A DNA stretch of 64,000 nt, taken from Limimaricola sp. G21655-S1. GTDB lineage: Bacteria; Pseudomonadota; Alphaproteobacteria; Rhodobacterales; Rhodobacteraceae. The stretch is from assembly GCF_027213785.1 (NCBI RefSeq), contig NZ_JAPWGO010000001.1:314007-378006 (forward strand), in the 5' to 3' direction. The notes beneath the pieces were generated by a model. That model was given only the letters and a program-made list of their open reading frames with translations, was not told the DNA's origin and did no database searches. Shown here piece after piece: positions 1-8,890 of this stretch. Position 1 is the first letter of the stretch; each line of letters starts with the position of its first letter. Position numbers and translations under genes: made by a program.

Positions 1-395
1 AGGAGTCGGACGCTCAGGACGAGTGGGAGGATCCGCATGCGGCGGCGCGGCAGCGGGCGACGCTGGCGGCGGCTTCGACCGGGGCGGTGACGCGGCGCGA
101 CCTGCTGCCGGATATCGAGGAGATCAATTCCAGCCTGCGCAGCACCTCCATGCGCGGCGGTCCGGCCCGGCCGGTCGAGGCCGAGGACGTGCAGCGCGGC
201 CGGGGCTTCAGGTTGGGCTTCGGGGTGGCGCTGCTTCTCGCAGCGGCGCTGGCGCTGGTCTATTCCCATGCCGAACGCATCGGCATGGCGCTGCCGCCCC
301 TGGCGTCGGCGCTCGACGCCTATGCCGGGGCGGTCGACGCGATGCGGATCGGGCTCGACAACTGGCTGCGCGGGCTGATCGACGCGCTGGGCTGA
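1..395 (+). CDS. C-terminal end of a single-pass membrane protein (zinc-ribbon family, partial)
   Basis: The reading frame is already open at base 3 and ends at the TGA at 393-395, so the gene starts before the window. About 130 residues are visible: an acidic/alanine-rich linker, a basic stretch, then one hydrophobic segment (FGVALLLAAALALVYS) followed by a short amphipathic tail. This layout matches the C-terminal half of the MJ0042-type zinc-ribbon proteins that Rhodobacterales carry; the zinc-ribbon itself would lie upstream and is not visible, so the family name is inference. A single-pass inner-membrane location is likely. Function unknown. It converges with the TIGR02302 gene, 12 bp away. 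Confidence 0.75.
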   Translation, partial: ESDAQDEWEDPHAAARQRATLAAASTGAVTRRDLLPDIEEINSSLRSTSMRGGPARPVEAEDVQRGRGFRLGFGVALLLAAALALVYSHAERIGMALPPLASALDAYAGAVDAMRIGLDNWLRGLIDALG

Positions 396-407
396 GGCCC
401 ACCGGGA

Positions 408-2900
408 TCAGAACAGGTCGAGCAGCCGCTCGAGATAGTCGCGCTCGGCCTGCGGGCGTTCGCGCTCGGCGGCGCGGCGGCGGATCTCGCCCAGAAGCTC
501 CTCGGCCCGCCGCGCCGGATCGGTGCCGTCGAGCATCGAATCGTCGCTGCCCGCACCACCCCGCTCGGCGGTATCGCGACCCAGCGGATCACGCTGGCCG
601 GCCCCGGCGCCGCGGGTTTCGCCGGCGCCGGGCGTGCCGGGCTCGCCTTCCTCGCCGCGCGCCAGCGCCTCGCCGAGATCGCGCGCGGCGCCGCGCAGCG
701 CCTCGGTCGCCTCGGCTTGCCGGTCGATGGCACCCGCCAGATCGTCGCGGCGCAGCGCATCCTCGGCCTCGTCCATGGCGCGACCGGCGCGGTCGAGCGC
801 CTCGCCCGCGCGCCGGGCCGCCTCGCCCTCCAGCCGCGGCAGGGCGCCGCGCTGCCGCGCCAGCTCGTCACGCAGGGCGCGCTGCCGATCGGCGAGGCTG
901 CCTTCGCCCGGCTGCTGTCCGGCTCCCGGTTGCTGGCCATCGCCGGGCTGGCCCGGCTGACCCGGCTGGCCCTGACCCGGTTGGCCCTGACCGGGCTGCC
1001 CCTGTCCCGGCTCGCGACCGTTGAAGCGGTCCTGCAGGTCGCGGAACGCCTCGTCCGACAGATCCTGCTGGTCGCGCAGCGACTCTTGCAGGTCCTGCAT
1101 CGATTGCTGACCCGGGGTGCGCGGGCCGCTGCCGCCTTCGCCCTGCGCCACCTGCAGGTTCTCCATCATCCGGTTGAGCTGCTCCATCAGCTCGGCGGCC
1201 TCGGCCATCCGGCCCTCTTCCATCAGCTCCTGAATCCGGTCCATCAGCGCCTGCAGCTCGTCCTGGGTGACCTGCATGCTCTCGCCCTGTCCGGTCTGCG
1301 GCTCGTCGATGCCGTCCTCGGCGGGCTGGGCGTTCTCGGCGAGCATGCGCAGATACTCGTCGGTGGCAGCCCGCAGCTCATCCATCAGCTCGGCGATCTC
1401 GTCGGGGCTGGCGCCGTCGCGCATCGCCTGTGCCAGCCGCTCCTGCGCCCGGCGCAACCGTTCGCGGGCATCGGCAAGCGTGCCGTCCTCGAGCTGCACG
1501 GCGAGGTCCCAGAGCGCCTGAGCGATCTCGGCCTGCGCATCCTCGGACAGCCCGTCCGGCGCGCGGCGCAGCGTATCGAGCCGGCGCAGCGCCACGCGCA
1601 GTCGCAGATATGTGGTCTGGTTCGGAAACACTTCGCCGGGGCGGTGCGACACGGCGCGCAGCAGATCGACCACGCGGCCGGCATTGTCGCGCGACCAAAG
1701 CAGATCGCGCCGCTGCTCGGCCACGGCGCGCGCCACCGGCTGGAAGAAGCGGCGGCCCGGCAGGGTGGTGGGGTAGGGTCCCGAGGCGCCGGTCTGCCCG
1801 GCGGCATCGGTCACCTGCAGCGTGATCCGCACCGGCATGTTGGCGAAGGGATGCTCGGAGAAGTCGCCCGCGAGGATCTCCTCGATCTCGGCCCGGTCAC
1901 CGGTGAAGGGCATCGGCAGATCGACGGTCAGCGCCGGTCGCGGATCGGGTTCGACATCCAGACCGTGGCGCCGCTCGACCGCCTCGGCATCGAGCGCGAT
2001 GGTAGCGCTGCCCGAGACCACGCCGTGGTCGTCGCTGGCCCGGAAGGGCAGGGTCATCTGCCCCAGCCCGGCGGTCTCGACCGGTCCCGCGACCGAGACC
2101 TGCGGCCGCGCGTCGGGGATCGCCTCGACCTGCCACGCCACGCCGCCCGGCCCGTCGATCTCGATCGTTCCGTCGCGGGTGACCTCGAAGGACTGGCTCG
2201 GCTCGGAGGCGGCGGGCAGCTCGCCGGTGCGGCCGGATACGGTCTCGGAGAGGGTCAGCGCGCCGATCTTGCCGTATAGCCGCAAGGTGACGGTGCTGCC
2301 GGTCGGGACGCTCAGCGGCCCGGGCGGCTGGTCGGGCAGATAGAGCACCGGCTGGCCGGTATGGGCCGGCGGTTCGACCCAGCCTTCCCAGACCGGGCCC
2401 TGCGCCAGCGCCTCGCCACCCCCCGGGGTCAGGCCGGCGACGCTGCCGAGCCGCCAGACCGAGCCGAACATCAGCGCCGTCAGCAGGAACAGCAGCGCGA
2501 TGTAGCGCAGGCCGAAGGGATCGCGCGCCGCGAGGTTGAGGTTCGGCCGGGCCGGGGGCGCGTTCTCGCTGCGCGCCCGCATCCGCGCCAGATGCGCGGT
2601 CCAGAGCGCCTCGGAACCCGCATCGCCGCGCCCGGTCGCCTGCGCGTCCCTGAGCGCCGAGACCGGGCGGCCCGGCAGGCTGCGGTCGAGCCGGTCGAGC
2701 GCCGCCTCGCGGGAGGGCCAGCGAAACCGCCACAGCCCCCAGCCGAGCCCGGCGATCGCGCCGAGGATCGCCAGCACGCTCCAGCCCCAGAACGCCTCGA
2801 CCGGCAGCCGGTCCTGCCAGCCGGCGATCAGCGGCGCCAGCGCCAGCGCCAGCACCGTCCAGAGCGGCCAGAAGGCGCGTAGCAGGCGTTCGGCGACCAT
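408..2900 (-). CDS. TIGR02302 / DUF4175 family membrane protein
   Basis: A large protein (830 aa from the ATG at 2900) of the alphaproteobacterial TIGR02302 family, whose function is unknown. Hydrophobic segments lie near residues 10-60 and about 132-150, followed by a long soluble region. The C-terminal third is helical and highly charged, contains a low-complexity Gly-Gln-Pro stretch (repeated GQGQP units, around residues 625-665), and ends in a Glu/Arg-rich tail. It follows lysA on the same strand with a 112-bp gap. The start is uncertain: family-like residues (LKRPVALTRAG) continue in frame upstream of this ATG, but no ATG, GTG or TTG occurs in that frame before the stop at 3051-3053. Family assignment is confident; role is not. 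Confidence 0.88.
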   Translation of the reverse strand: MVAERLLRAFWPLWTVLALALAPLIAGWQDRLPVEAFWGWSVLAILGAIAGLGWGLWRFRWPSREAALDRLDRSLPGRPVSALRDAQATGRGDAGSEALWTAHLARMRARSENAPPARPNLNLAARDPFGLRYIALLFLLTALMFGSVWRLGSVAGLTPGGGEALAQGPVWEGWVEPPAHTGQPVLYLPDQPPGPLSVPTGSTVTLRLYGKIGALTLSETVSGRTGELPAASEPSQSFEVTRDGTIEIDGPGGVAWQVEAIPDARPQVSVAGPVETAGLGQMTLPFRASDDHGVVSGSATIALDAEAVERRHGLDVEPDPRPALTVDLPMPFTGDRAEIEEILAGDFSEHPFANMPVRITLQVTDAAGQTGASGPYPTTLPGRRFFQPVARAVAEQRRDLLWSRDNAGRVVDLLRAVSHRPGEVFPNQTTYLRLRVALRRLDTLRRAPDGLSEDAQAEIAQALWDLAVQLEDGTLADARERLRRAQERLAQAMRDGASPDEIAELMDELRAATDEYLRMLAENAQPAEDGIDEPQTGQGESMQVTQDELQALMDRIQELMEEGRMAEAAELMEQLNRMMENLQVAQGEGGSGPRTPGQQSMQDLQESLRDQQDLSDEAFRDLQDRFNGREPGQGQPGQGQPGQGQPGQPGQPGDGQQPGAGQQPGEGSLADRQRALRDELARQRGALPRLEGEAARRAGEALDRAGRAMDEAEDALRRDDLAGAIDRQAEATEALRGAARDLGEALARGEEGEPGTPGAGETRGAGAGQRDPLGRDTAERGGAGSDDSMLDGTDPARRAEELLGEIRRRAAERERPQAERDYLERLLDLF

Positions 2901-3012
2901 CCCGGCGCGGGTCAGCGCGACGGGGCGTTTCAGATGCGACAGGGGATCGCGTGTCTCGGTCAGGGTGCCGGTGCTCCGTGCAGCGGGCTGGGGCGCGGTC
3001 GGGTCGTCTCCA

Positions 3013-4278
3013 TCATAGCCATTCGGGGATGCTATCGCGCGCGATCATTTCCTCATAGCTCGGCCGACGGCGGATAACCGCGAATTGATCGTCCCTGACC
3101 AGCACCTCCGGCACCAGCGGCCGGGCGTTGTACTCGCTCGCCATCGCCGCGCCGTAAGCCCCGGCGGAGCGGAACGCGACGAGATCGCCCTCGCCCACGG
3201 GGGGCAGCTCGCGGCCCCGCGCAAAGGTGTCGCCGGTCTCGCAGACGGGGCCCACCACGTCCCAGGGCCGAGTCTCGGCCCCGGCCTCGGGCTCGATCAC
3301 CGGGACGATGTCGTGATGCGCGTCATACATCGAGGGGCGGACCAGATCGTTCATCGCCGCGTCGAGGATCAGGAAATCGCGGCCCTCGCCGGACTTGGCG
3401 TAGATCACACGGCTGATCAGCAACCCGGCATTGCCGGCGACCAGCCGCCCCGGTTCGATCTCGATCTCGCAGCCCAGATGACCGACCGTGCGCCGGATCA
3501 GCGCGCCGTAGTCGAAGGGCAGGGGCGGCGCCTCGTTGATCCGCTCGTAGGGAATGCCCAAGCCGCCGCCGAGATCGAGGCGGCGGATGTCATGGCCGTC
3601 GGCGCGCAGCATCTCGGTCAGCTCGGCGACCTTGGTGAAGGCCGCCTCGAAGGGGGCGAGCTCGGTGAGCTGGGAGCCGATATGCACGTCGATGCCGATC
3701 ACCTCGATGCCCGGCAGCCGGGCGGCCATGGCATAGACTTCGCGGGCGCGGGCGATCGGGATGCCGAACTTGTTCTCGGACTTGCCGGTGGCGATCTTGG
3801 CGTGGGTCTTGGCGTCGACGTCGGGATTGACGCGGATGGTGATGGGCGCGGTCTTGCCCAGCGATGACGCCACCTCGGAGAGCGCCTGAAGCTCGGGCTC
3901 GCTCTCGACGTTGAACTGGCGGATGCCGCCCTCGAGCGCCATGCGCATTTCCTCCCGGGTCTTGCCGACGCCGGAGAAGACGATGCGCTCGCCCGGCACG
4001 CCGGCGGCGCGGGCACGAGCGTATTCGCCGCCGGAGACGATATCCATGCCGGCCCCGGCCTCGCCCAGAAGCTTGAGCACCGCGACGTTGCCCAGCGACT
4101 TGACCGCGAAGCAGACCAGATGCGGCAGCCCGTCCAACGCCTCCTCGAACAGCTGCAGATGCCGCAGCAGCGTGGCGGAGGAGTAGACGTAGACCGGGGT
4201 TCCGACCTCAGCCACGATCTCCGAGATGGCGACGTCCTCGGCCATCAGCCGGCCGTCACGATAGAGGAAATGGTCCAA
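3013..4278 (-). CDS. lysA: diaminopimelate decarboxylase
   Basis: LysA makes L-lysine from meso-diaminopimelate in the last step of the lysine pathway, using pyridoxal phosphate in the cytosol. The 421-aa product has the normal family length. The PLP-binding lysine is in CFAVKSLGN (K60), the glycine-rich phosphate loop is DLGGGLGIPY, and the C-terminal domain carries the substrate motif VCETGD. It lies in the leftward argH - lipoprotein - DUF2834 - lysA - TIGR02302 run, a common arrangement in Rhodobacterales. The gap to the DUF2834 gene upstream is 77 bp, so it may share the argH transcript or have its own promoter. Confidence 0.97.
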   Translation of the reverse strand: MDHFLYRDGRLMAEDVAISEIVAEVGTPVYVYSSATLLRHLQLFEEALDGLPHLVCFAVKSLGNVAVLKLLGEAGAGMDIVSGGEYARARAAGVPGERIVFSGVGKTREEMRMALEGGIRQFNVESEPELQALSEVASSLGKTAPITIRVNPDVDAKTHAKIATGKSENKFGIPIARAREVYAMAARLPGIEVIGIDVHIGSQLTELAPFEAAFTKVAELTEMLRADGHDIRRLDLGGGLGIPYERINEAPPLPFDYGALIRRTVGHLGCEIEIEPGRLVAGNAGLLISRVIYAKSGEGRDFLILDAAMNDLVRPSMYDAHHDIVPVIEPEAGAETRPWDVVGPVCETGDTFARGRELPPVGEGDLVAFRSAGAYGAAMASEYNARPLVPEVLVRDDQFAVIRRRPSYEEMIARDSIPEWL

Positions 4279-4355
4279 GGTCTCGCTCCGCTTGCTGCTC
4301 CGCGCCGCCTCTTAGCAGATCGCGGCGCGATCCCAAGCCCCGCGATGCCGCATCC

Positions 4356-4664
4356 TCAGCCGAGCGGTCGGGTCCGCAGGAACAAGAACAGCGGCAATCC
4401 GCAGCCGATGCCGATCAGGAAGGTGGCGGGGATCGCCGCCAGCGCCTCCCAGTTGCGGCGCACCCGCACCTCGGAGAGAATCCAGAGCGTTAGCGCCACG
4501 GCGGCGATGGTGGCGTCCCACATCAGCCCGGTCGTCGCCGGGTTGGCGCGCCAGGCCGCGAACAGCCCGGACCAGGAATAGCCGTTCTGCGCGAACCATG
4601 CGATGAACCAGCGCGTCGGATGCAGCGCGCCCCAGACCGCGAGCGCCAGCCAGACCCATCTCAC
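4356..4664 (-). CDS. DUF2834 small membrane protein
   Basis: A 102-aa protein starting at GTG (4662-4664), with three predicted membrane spans: [15 protein letters not shown], the centre around MWDATIAAVALTLWIL, and IPATFLIGIGCGLPLFLFL. This matches the DUF2834 family of small integral membrane proteins of unknown function. The GTG start overlaps the TGA of the upstream lipoprotein gene (GTGA), which implies translational coupling. Longer readings of this frame upstream are part of the argH region and are not credible. It lies between argH and lysA, but nothing in the sequence ties it to amino-acid synthesis. Confidence 0.82.
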   Translation of the reverse strand: MRWVWLALAVWGALHPTRWFIAWFAQNGYSWSGLFAAWRANPATTGLMWDATIAAVALTLWILSEVRVRRNWEALAAIPATFLIGIGCGLPLFLFLRTRPLG

Positions 4665-4789
4665 GGCGCGCCCCCGAGGCGGCGGTCTATCCCGGTCTCG
4701 CCATAGCTCAGCACCGCGCCGGGCGCCTCGGGCACGCCGCCCGCGCCGCAACCGGCCAGCAACATAAGCGCCAGCAGCGTGAGCTTCAC
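4661..4789 (-). CDS. very small lipoprotein between argH and lysA (LptM-like position)
   Basis: A 42-aa product: basic start, hydrophobic core and lipobox ([10 protein letters not shown]), so the mature lipoprotein has only about 28 residues beginning [10 protein letters not shown]. It starts at GTG overlapping the argH TGA and ends overlapping the next GTG, so it is locked between argH and the DUF2834 gene by two 4-bp overlaps. In many proteobacteria a tiny lipoprotein beside lysA is LptM (YifL), which helps assemble the LptDE LPS translocon. The usual Lys-Gly-Pro-Leu run after the lipid cysteine is absent here, so the LptM identity rests mainly on size and position. Confidence 0.75.
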   Translation of the reverse strand: MKLTLLALMLLAGCGAGGVPEAPGAVLSYGETGIDRRLGGAP

Positions 4790-6174
4790 CTGAGCGCGTC
4801 CCGCCAGCGCGCGATCTGGGCGCGAACATTGGCGGGCGCGGTGCCGCCATAGGCGGTGCGCGACGCCACCGAGTTCTCGACCGTCAGCACGCCGAACACA
4901 TCTTCGGTGATGCCCTCGTGCACGGCCTTCATGTCCTCGATCGTCAGCTCCGGCAGGTCGCAGCCCTTCTCCTCGGCCCGCGCCACCAGCGACCCGGTGA
5001 CGTAATGCGCGTCGCGGAAGGGCAGGCCCAGCTCGCGCACCAGCCAGTCGGCGAGATCGGTCGCGGTGGAAAAGCCAGAAGCCGCGGCGGCGCGCAGATT
5101 GTCGGGCTGGGCGGTCATGTCGGCCACCATGCCGGTCATCGCCGCCAGCGACAGCAACAGGTTGTCGGCGGCGTCGAAGACCTGCTCCTTGTCCTCCTGC
5201 ATGTCCTTGCCATAGGCCAGCGGCAGCCCCTTCATCACCGTCATCAGCGCGACGTTGGCGCCCATGATCCGGCCGATCTTGGCGCGGATCAGCTCGGCGG
5301 CGTCGGGGTTGCGCTTTTGCGGCATGATCGAGGAGCCGGTCGACCAGCGGTCCGACATGGCAACGAAGCGGAACTGCGCCGAGGACCAGATCACAAGCTC
5401 TTCGGAGAGCCGCGACAGATGCATCGCGCAGATCGTCGCCGCCGACAGGAACTCCAGCGCGAAATCGCGGTCCGACACCGCGTCGAGGCTGTTGGCCATG
5501 GGCCGGTCGAAGCCGAGCGCCTGCGCCGTCGCCTCGCGGTCGATCGGGAAGGAGGTGCCGGCCAGCGCCGCGGCGCCGAGCGGGCTTTCGTTCATCAGCG
5601 CGCGGGCATTGGCGAAACGGGTGCGGTCGCGGCCGAACATCTCCACATAGGCCATCATGTGATGACCCCATGTCACCGGCTGCGCGGTCTGCAGGTGGGT
5701 GAAGCCCGGCATCACCCAGTCGGCCCCGGCCTCGGCCTGCCCAAGCAGCGCCTCGATCAGCGCGGTGAGCGCGTCCTGCGCGGCATCGCACTGGTCGCGG
5801 ACCCACAGACGCAGGTCGGTCGCGACCTGGTCATTGCGCGAGCGGGCGGTGTGCAGCCGGCCGGCGGGCTCGCCGATCAGCTGCTTGAGCCGCGCCTCGA
5901 CGTTCATGTGGATGTCCTCGAGCGCGGTCGAGAATTCGAAGCTGCCGCCTTCGATCTCTGACAAGACCGTGAGAAGGCCTTTCCTGATCTCTTCCGCATC
6001 CTTAGCATCGATGATGCCCTGCGCCGCCAGCATCGCGGCATGGGCCCGGGAGCCTTCGATATCCTGCGGCGCGAGACGCCGGTCGTAGCCGATCGAGGCG
6101 TTGATCGCCTCCATGATCGCGTCCGGCCCGGCGGCGAAACGGCCGCCCCACATCGCGTTGGAGCTCTCGGTCAT
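4786..6174 (-). CDS. argH: argininosuccinate lyase
   Basis: ArgH splits argininosuccinate into arginine and fumarate, the last step of arginine synthesis. The 462-aa length from the ATG at 6174 is typical. The fumarase/aspartase-superfamily signature is present as [12 protein letters not shown], with the N-terminal MWGGRF opening usual for ArgH. A longer in-frame reading upstream exists but would run antisense through the TlpA-like gene and is rejected. The start is only 24 bp from the divergent TlpA-like start, so at least one promoter must lie inside a coding region. It leads the run to the small lipoprotein and DUF2834 genes. Confidence 0.97.
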   Translation of the reverse strand: MTESSNAMWGGRFAAGPDAIMEAINASIGYDRRLAPQDIEGSRAHAAMLAAQGIIDAKDAEEIRKGLLTVLSEIEGGSFEFSTALEDIHMNVEARLKQLIGEPAGRLHTARSRNDQVATDLRLWVRDQCDAAQDALTALIEALLGQAEAGADWVMPGFTHLQTAQPVTWGHHMMAYVEMFGRDRTRFANARALMNESPLGAAALAGTSFPIDREATAQALGFDRPMANSLDAVSDRDFALEFLSAATICAMHLSRLSEELVIWSSAQFRFVAMSDRWSTGSSIMPQKRNPDAAELIRAKIGRIMGANVALMTVMKGLPLAYGKDMQEDKEQVFDAADNLLLSLAAMTGMVADMTAQPDNLRAAAASGFSTATDLADWLVRELGLPFRDAHYVTGSLVARAEEKGCDLPELTIEDMKAVHEGITEDVFGVLTVENSVASRTAYGGTAPANVRAQIARWRDALR

Positions 6175-6198
6175 CTTTGGGTCCTCGAAGGAAGTCAC

Positions 6199-6756
6199 AT
6201 GCGCAGCGTCGTTCTCATCGGTCTTTACATGGCGGCAACGAGCCTTGCAAACGCCGGCCCCGCCGACATCGAGGCGCTGCGCGAAGGCGATATGCGCAAG
6301 CTCGCGGTGCATGCCGAGCCACAGCGCGGCTCCGACGTCGCCTTCGAAAGCGAGGATGGCGGCGAGATCACCCTGGCCGAATACGAGGGCAAGCCGGTGC
6401 TGGTGAATTTCTGGGCCACCTGGTGCGCGCCCTGCCGGGTCGAGATGCCGCAACTCGCGGCGCTGCAGGACGAGTATGGCGGCGAGGATTTCGAGGTCGT
6501 CACCATCGCCACTGGCCGGAACGATCCGGCCAGCATGGAGCGGTTTCTCACTGAGATCGGCGCCGAGACCCTGCCGCGCCACAAGGATCCCAGACAGGCT
6601 CTGGCGCGCGATTTCGGCGTGCTCGGCCTGCCGGTGACGCTGATCCTTGATGCCGAAGGCCGCGAGATCGGGCGCCTTCAGGGCGAGGCGGACTGGTCCT
6701 CGGACAGCGCGCGCGCCATCGTCGAGGCGCTGATTGCCGAAGGGCAGGAGGGCTGA
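6199..6756 (+). CDS. TlpA-like periplasmic thiol:disulfide reductase
   Basis: A 185-aa secreted thioredoxin-fold protein. Residues 1-19 form a signal peptide ending ANA. The redox site is FWATWCAPC, and a cis-proline loop is seen as GLPVTLIL. This is the TlpA/ResE-like family, which keeps periplasmic cysteines reduced, typically for cytochrome c or cytochrome oxidase copper-site maturation. It is divergent from argH. An orphan DsbD N-terminal domain protein lies 0.8 kb downstream and could belong to the same redox route, but that is inference. Confidence 0.92.
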   Translation: MRSVVLIGLYMAATSLANAGPADIEALREGDMRKLAVHAEPQRGSDVAFESEDGGEITLAEYEGKPVLVNFWATWCAPCRVEMPQLAALQDEYGGEDFEVVTIATGRNDPASMERFLTEIGAETLPRHKDPRQALARDFGVLGLPVTLILDAEGREIGRLQGEADWSSDSARAIVEALIAEGQEG

Positions 6757-6768
6757 ACCGTCGGGATT

Positions 6769-6834
6769 TGCGTATTTGAAGAACAAAGTAGCCAAGGACT
6801 GCGCCACATGGCCACTTTGTTCCGAAAATACGCA
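6769..6834. repeat. inverted pair of a short intergenic repeat, forming a long hairpin
   Basis: Two 26-nt arms, 6769-6794 and 6809-6834, are inverted copies with 22 of 26 positions matching, separated by a 14-nt loop. The core is TGCGTATTTGAAGAACAAAG, seen again singly at 10369-10392 and 14562-14581. It lies between the convergent ends of the TlpA-like gene and yqgE, so it is well placed to act as a two-way terminator, though there is no classic T-run. Confidence 0.8.
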
Positions 6835-6871
6835 TGGCGGCCGGGCGGGGGCCCGGCGCGTCGTTCTCGGG

Positions 6872-7441
6872 TCAGGCGGTGCCGGAGGTCGGTGACAGAC
6901 TCAACGGATCGATACCGAGCCCCTTGAGCGCGGCGGCCCATTTATGCTCGTTGGCGCGACCGAACACCACGGCGTGCTGCGCTTCGCCGATCAGCCAACC
7001 ATTCTGCGCCAGCTCGCTCTCGAGCTGGCCGGGTCCCCAGCCGGCATAGCCCAGCGCCAAAAGCGATGATTTCGGGCCGCGCCCATGGGCGATCTCCTCG
7101 AGCACGTCGAGCGTCGCGGTCATCGCCGTGCCCTCGTCGACCTGCAGCGTGCCCTGGTCGGAGGCGTAATCCGTCGTGTGCAGCACGAAGCCGCGGCTTT
7201 CCTCGACCGGGCCGCCCAGATGCACGCGGATGTCGCGCAGGCCGGGATCGGGCGTGATCTCCAGCTGCTCAAGCAGATCGCTGAACCGCACCTCGGTGGC
7301 AGGCTTGTTGACGATCAGGCCCATCGCCCCTTCGTCCGAATGGGCGCAGATGAAGATCACCGCGTGATCGAAGCGCGGGTCGCCCATGCCGGGCATCGCG
7401 ATGAGGAGCTTGCCGCTCAGATCGGGGTTCAGGGCTTTCAT
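6872..7441 (-). CDS. YqgE/AlgH family protein
   Basis: A 189-aa protein of the YqgE/AlgH family. Its opening matches the family: [25 protein letters not shown], seen here from residue 9 (cited in two parts: [12 protein letters not shown] and [12 protein letters not shown]). The centre has [14 protein letters not shown] and the end [12 protein letters not shown]. Structures of the family show a compact alpha/beta fold; a biochemical role is not established. It starts at the ATG at 7441, 105 bp from the divergent DsbD-domain gene. Confidence 0.93.
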   Translation of the reverse strand: MKALNPDLSGKLLIAMPGMGDPRFDHAVIFICAHSDEGAMGLIVNKPATEVRFSDLLEQLEITPDPGLRDIRVHLGGPVEESRGFVLHTTDYASDQGTLQVDEGTAMTATLDVLEEIAHGRGPKSSLLALGYAGWGPGQLESELAQNGWLIGEAQHAVVFGRANEHKWAAALKGLGIDPLSLSPTSGTA

Positions 7442-7546
7442 GCCTTCAGAATGTGGTGCATGGGCCACGCGATCAAGAGGGGGCACACGTCGCTCTCGCG
7501 TCGACGTGACTTTCCTTCGATCCGCGGGCGCGGCATCACTGCTGTC

Positions 7547-8353
7547 ATGAACAGCCGAATGCCCCTGTCCCCGCTTGCCGTCCTGATCGCCCTGTCCATT
7601 CCCGTGGCGGCATCCGCCGGGCCGGTCGACGACATCGTCCGGCTGGATCTTCTGCCGGGCTGGCGGACGGGCGAGGGCACGCAGTTGGCCGGCTTTCGGA
7701 TCAGCCTCGCGCCGGGATGGAAGACCTATTGGCGCGCCCCGGGCGAGGCGGGCATCCCGCCCCGGATCGACTGGAACGGCTCGGAGAACATCGCCGGCGC
7801 CGCGTTCCGATGGCCGGTGCCGGAGGTGTTCGAGATCGGCGGCTACGAGACCTACGGCTATTCCGACCAAGTGGTCCTGCCGGTGGAAATCGCGCCCGCG
7901 CGGGCGGGCGCGCCGATGCGCATTGAAGGACGCCTTGAGATCGGGGTCTGCCAGGAGGTCTGCGTGCCGGTTTCGCTCGATTTCGCGGCCGATCTGCCGC
8001 GGACGGGGCAGCGCGATCCGACCCTCGCGCTGGCCTTGGCCGACCGGGCGCACACGCCGGCCGAGGCCGGGGTCGGACCGGCGCGCTGCAGCGTCGCGCC
8101 GACCGGCGAGGGGCTGTCGCTCACCGCGACGCTTCCGGCGATGCCCGGAGCCCGGGCCGTGGTGGTGGAGACCGGCGACGACGCACTCTGGGCGGCGCCG
8201 GTCGAGATGCGCCGCGACGGCGGTGCCGTCGTCGCCAGCACTCGAATCTCCCATGTCTCCGGCGCCCCGGTGGCGCTCGATCGCTCGGCGCTGGTGCTGA
8301 CGATGATCGGCGAGGGCGAGGCGGTGGAGTTCAGGGGCTGCGCCCCGACCTAG
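7547..8353 (+). CDS. orphan DsbD N-terminal-domain protein
   Basis: A 268-aa secreted protein: signal peptide ([15 protein letters not shown]), then a beta-rich domain resembling the periplasmic N-terminal domain of DsbD/ScsB. The hallmark is GVCQEVCVP, two cysteines three residues apart, preceded by a typical [13 protein letters not shown] segment. The membrane and C-terminal thioredoxin domains of full DsbD are absent, and no CcdA-like gene lies nearby. It probably accepts electrons from a separate membrane reductase and passes them to a periplasmic target; the partner is unknown. Two further cysteines occur near the middle and C-terminus. It converges with moaB 7 bp away. Confidence 0.85.
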   Translation: MNSRMPLSPLAVLIALSIPVAASAGPVDDIVRLDLLPGWRTGEGTQLAGFRISLAPGWKTYWRAPGEAGIPPRIDWNGSENIAGAAFRWPVPEVFEIGGYETYGYSDQVVLPVEIAPARAGAPMRIEGRLEIGVCQEVCVPVSLDFAADLPRTGQRDPTLALALADRAHTPAEAGVGPARCSVAPTGEGLSLTATLPAMPGARAVVVETGDDALWAAPVEMRRDGGAVVASTRISHVSGAPVALDRSALVLTMIGEGEAVEFRGCAPT

Positions 8354-8360
8354 GTCCGGA

Positions 8361-8888
8361 TCACTTGCGCCGCAGATGTTCGTCGAGCCGCGGCAGGATC
8401 TCCACGAAATTGCAGGGGCGGTGGCGGTAGTCGAGCTGACGCTCGAGGATCTCGTCCCAAGCGTCCCGGCAGGCCGAGGGCGAACCGGGCAGGGCGAACA
8501 GATAGGTGCCCATGGCGACGCCGCCGGTGGCCCGGCTCTGGACGGCCGAGGTGCCGATCTTGTTCATCGAGACGATGGTGAAGACCGTGCCGAAGGCGTC
8601 GATCTCCTTTTCGTAGACGTCGCGATGCGCCTCGACCGTCACGTCGCGCCCGGTCAACCCGGTGCCACCGGTGGAGATCACCACGTCGATTTCCGGATCG
8701 GCACACCATTTTCGCAGTGTCTCGGCGATGGCGGCACGGTCGTCGCGCAGTATCTCGCGCGCCGCCAGCACGTGCCCCGCCGCGCCGAGTCGTTCGACCA
8801 GCGTGTCACCGGAGCGGTCGTCGGAGGCATCTCGCGTGTCGCTCACCGTCAGGATGGCGATGCGGACAGGCAGGAAATCTCGATCCAT
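8361..8888 (-). CDS. moaB: molybdenum cofactor biosynthesis protein MoaB
   Basis: A 175-aa MogA/MoaB-type protein, which adenylates molybdopterin during molybdenum-cofactor assembly. The nucleotide/molybdopterin-binding motif is [14 protein letters not shown], and a second conserved loop is [15 protein letters not shown]. It is last in a leftward run uracil-glycosylase-like - LysE - moaB, starting 2 bp after the LysE stop, so it is surely cotranscribed. The neighbours give no hint of a specific molybdoenzyme. Confidence 0.95.
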   Translation of the reverse strand: MDRDFLPVRIAILTVSDTRDASDDRSGDTLVERLGAAGHVLAAREILRDDRAAIAETLRKWCADPEIDVVISTGGTGLTGRDVTVEAHRDVYEKEIDAFGTVFTIVSMNKIGTSAVQSRATGGVAMGTYLFALPGSPSACRDAWDEILERQLDYRHRPCNFVEILPRLDEHLRRK

Positions 8889-8890
8889 GA

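Noticed and set aside
930-1015. Short tandem repeats that might be a CRISPR or VNTR
   Set aside because: They encode the Gly-Gln-Pro low-complexity stretch of the TIGR02302 protein; no regular spacers.
717-2279. Long plus-strand ORF (520 codons) opposite the TIGR02302 gene
   Set aside because: GC-rich third positions create open antisense frames; the minus-strand gene has a recognised family and this frame has none.
3085-3867. 260-codon plus-strand ORF within lysA
   Set aside because: Antisense shadow of lysA with His/Asp/Gly-rich composition and no family.
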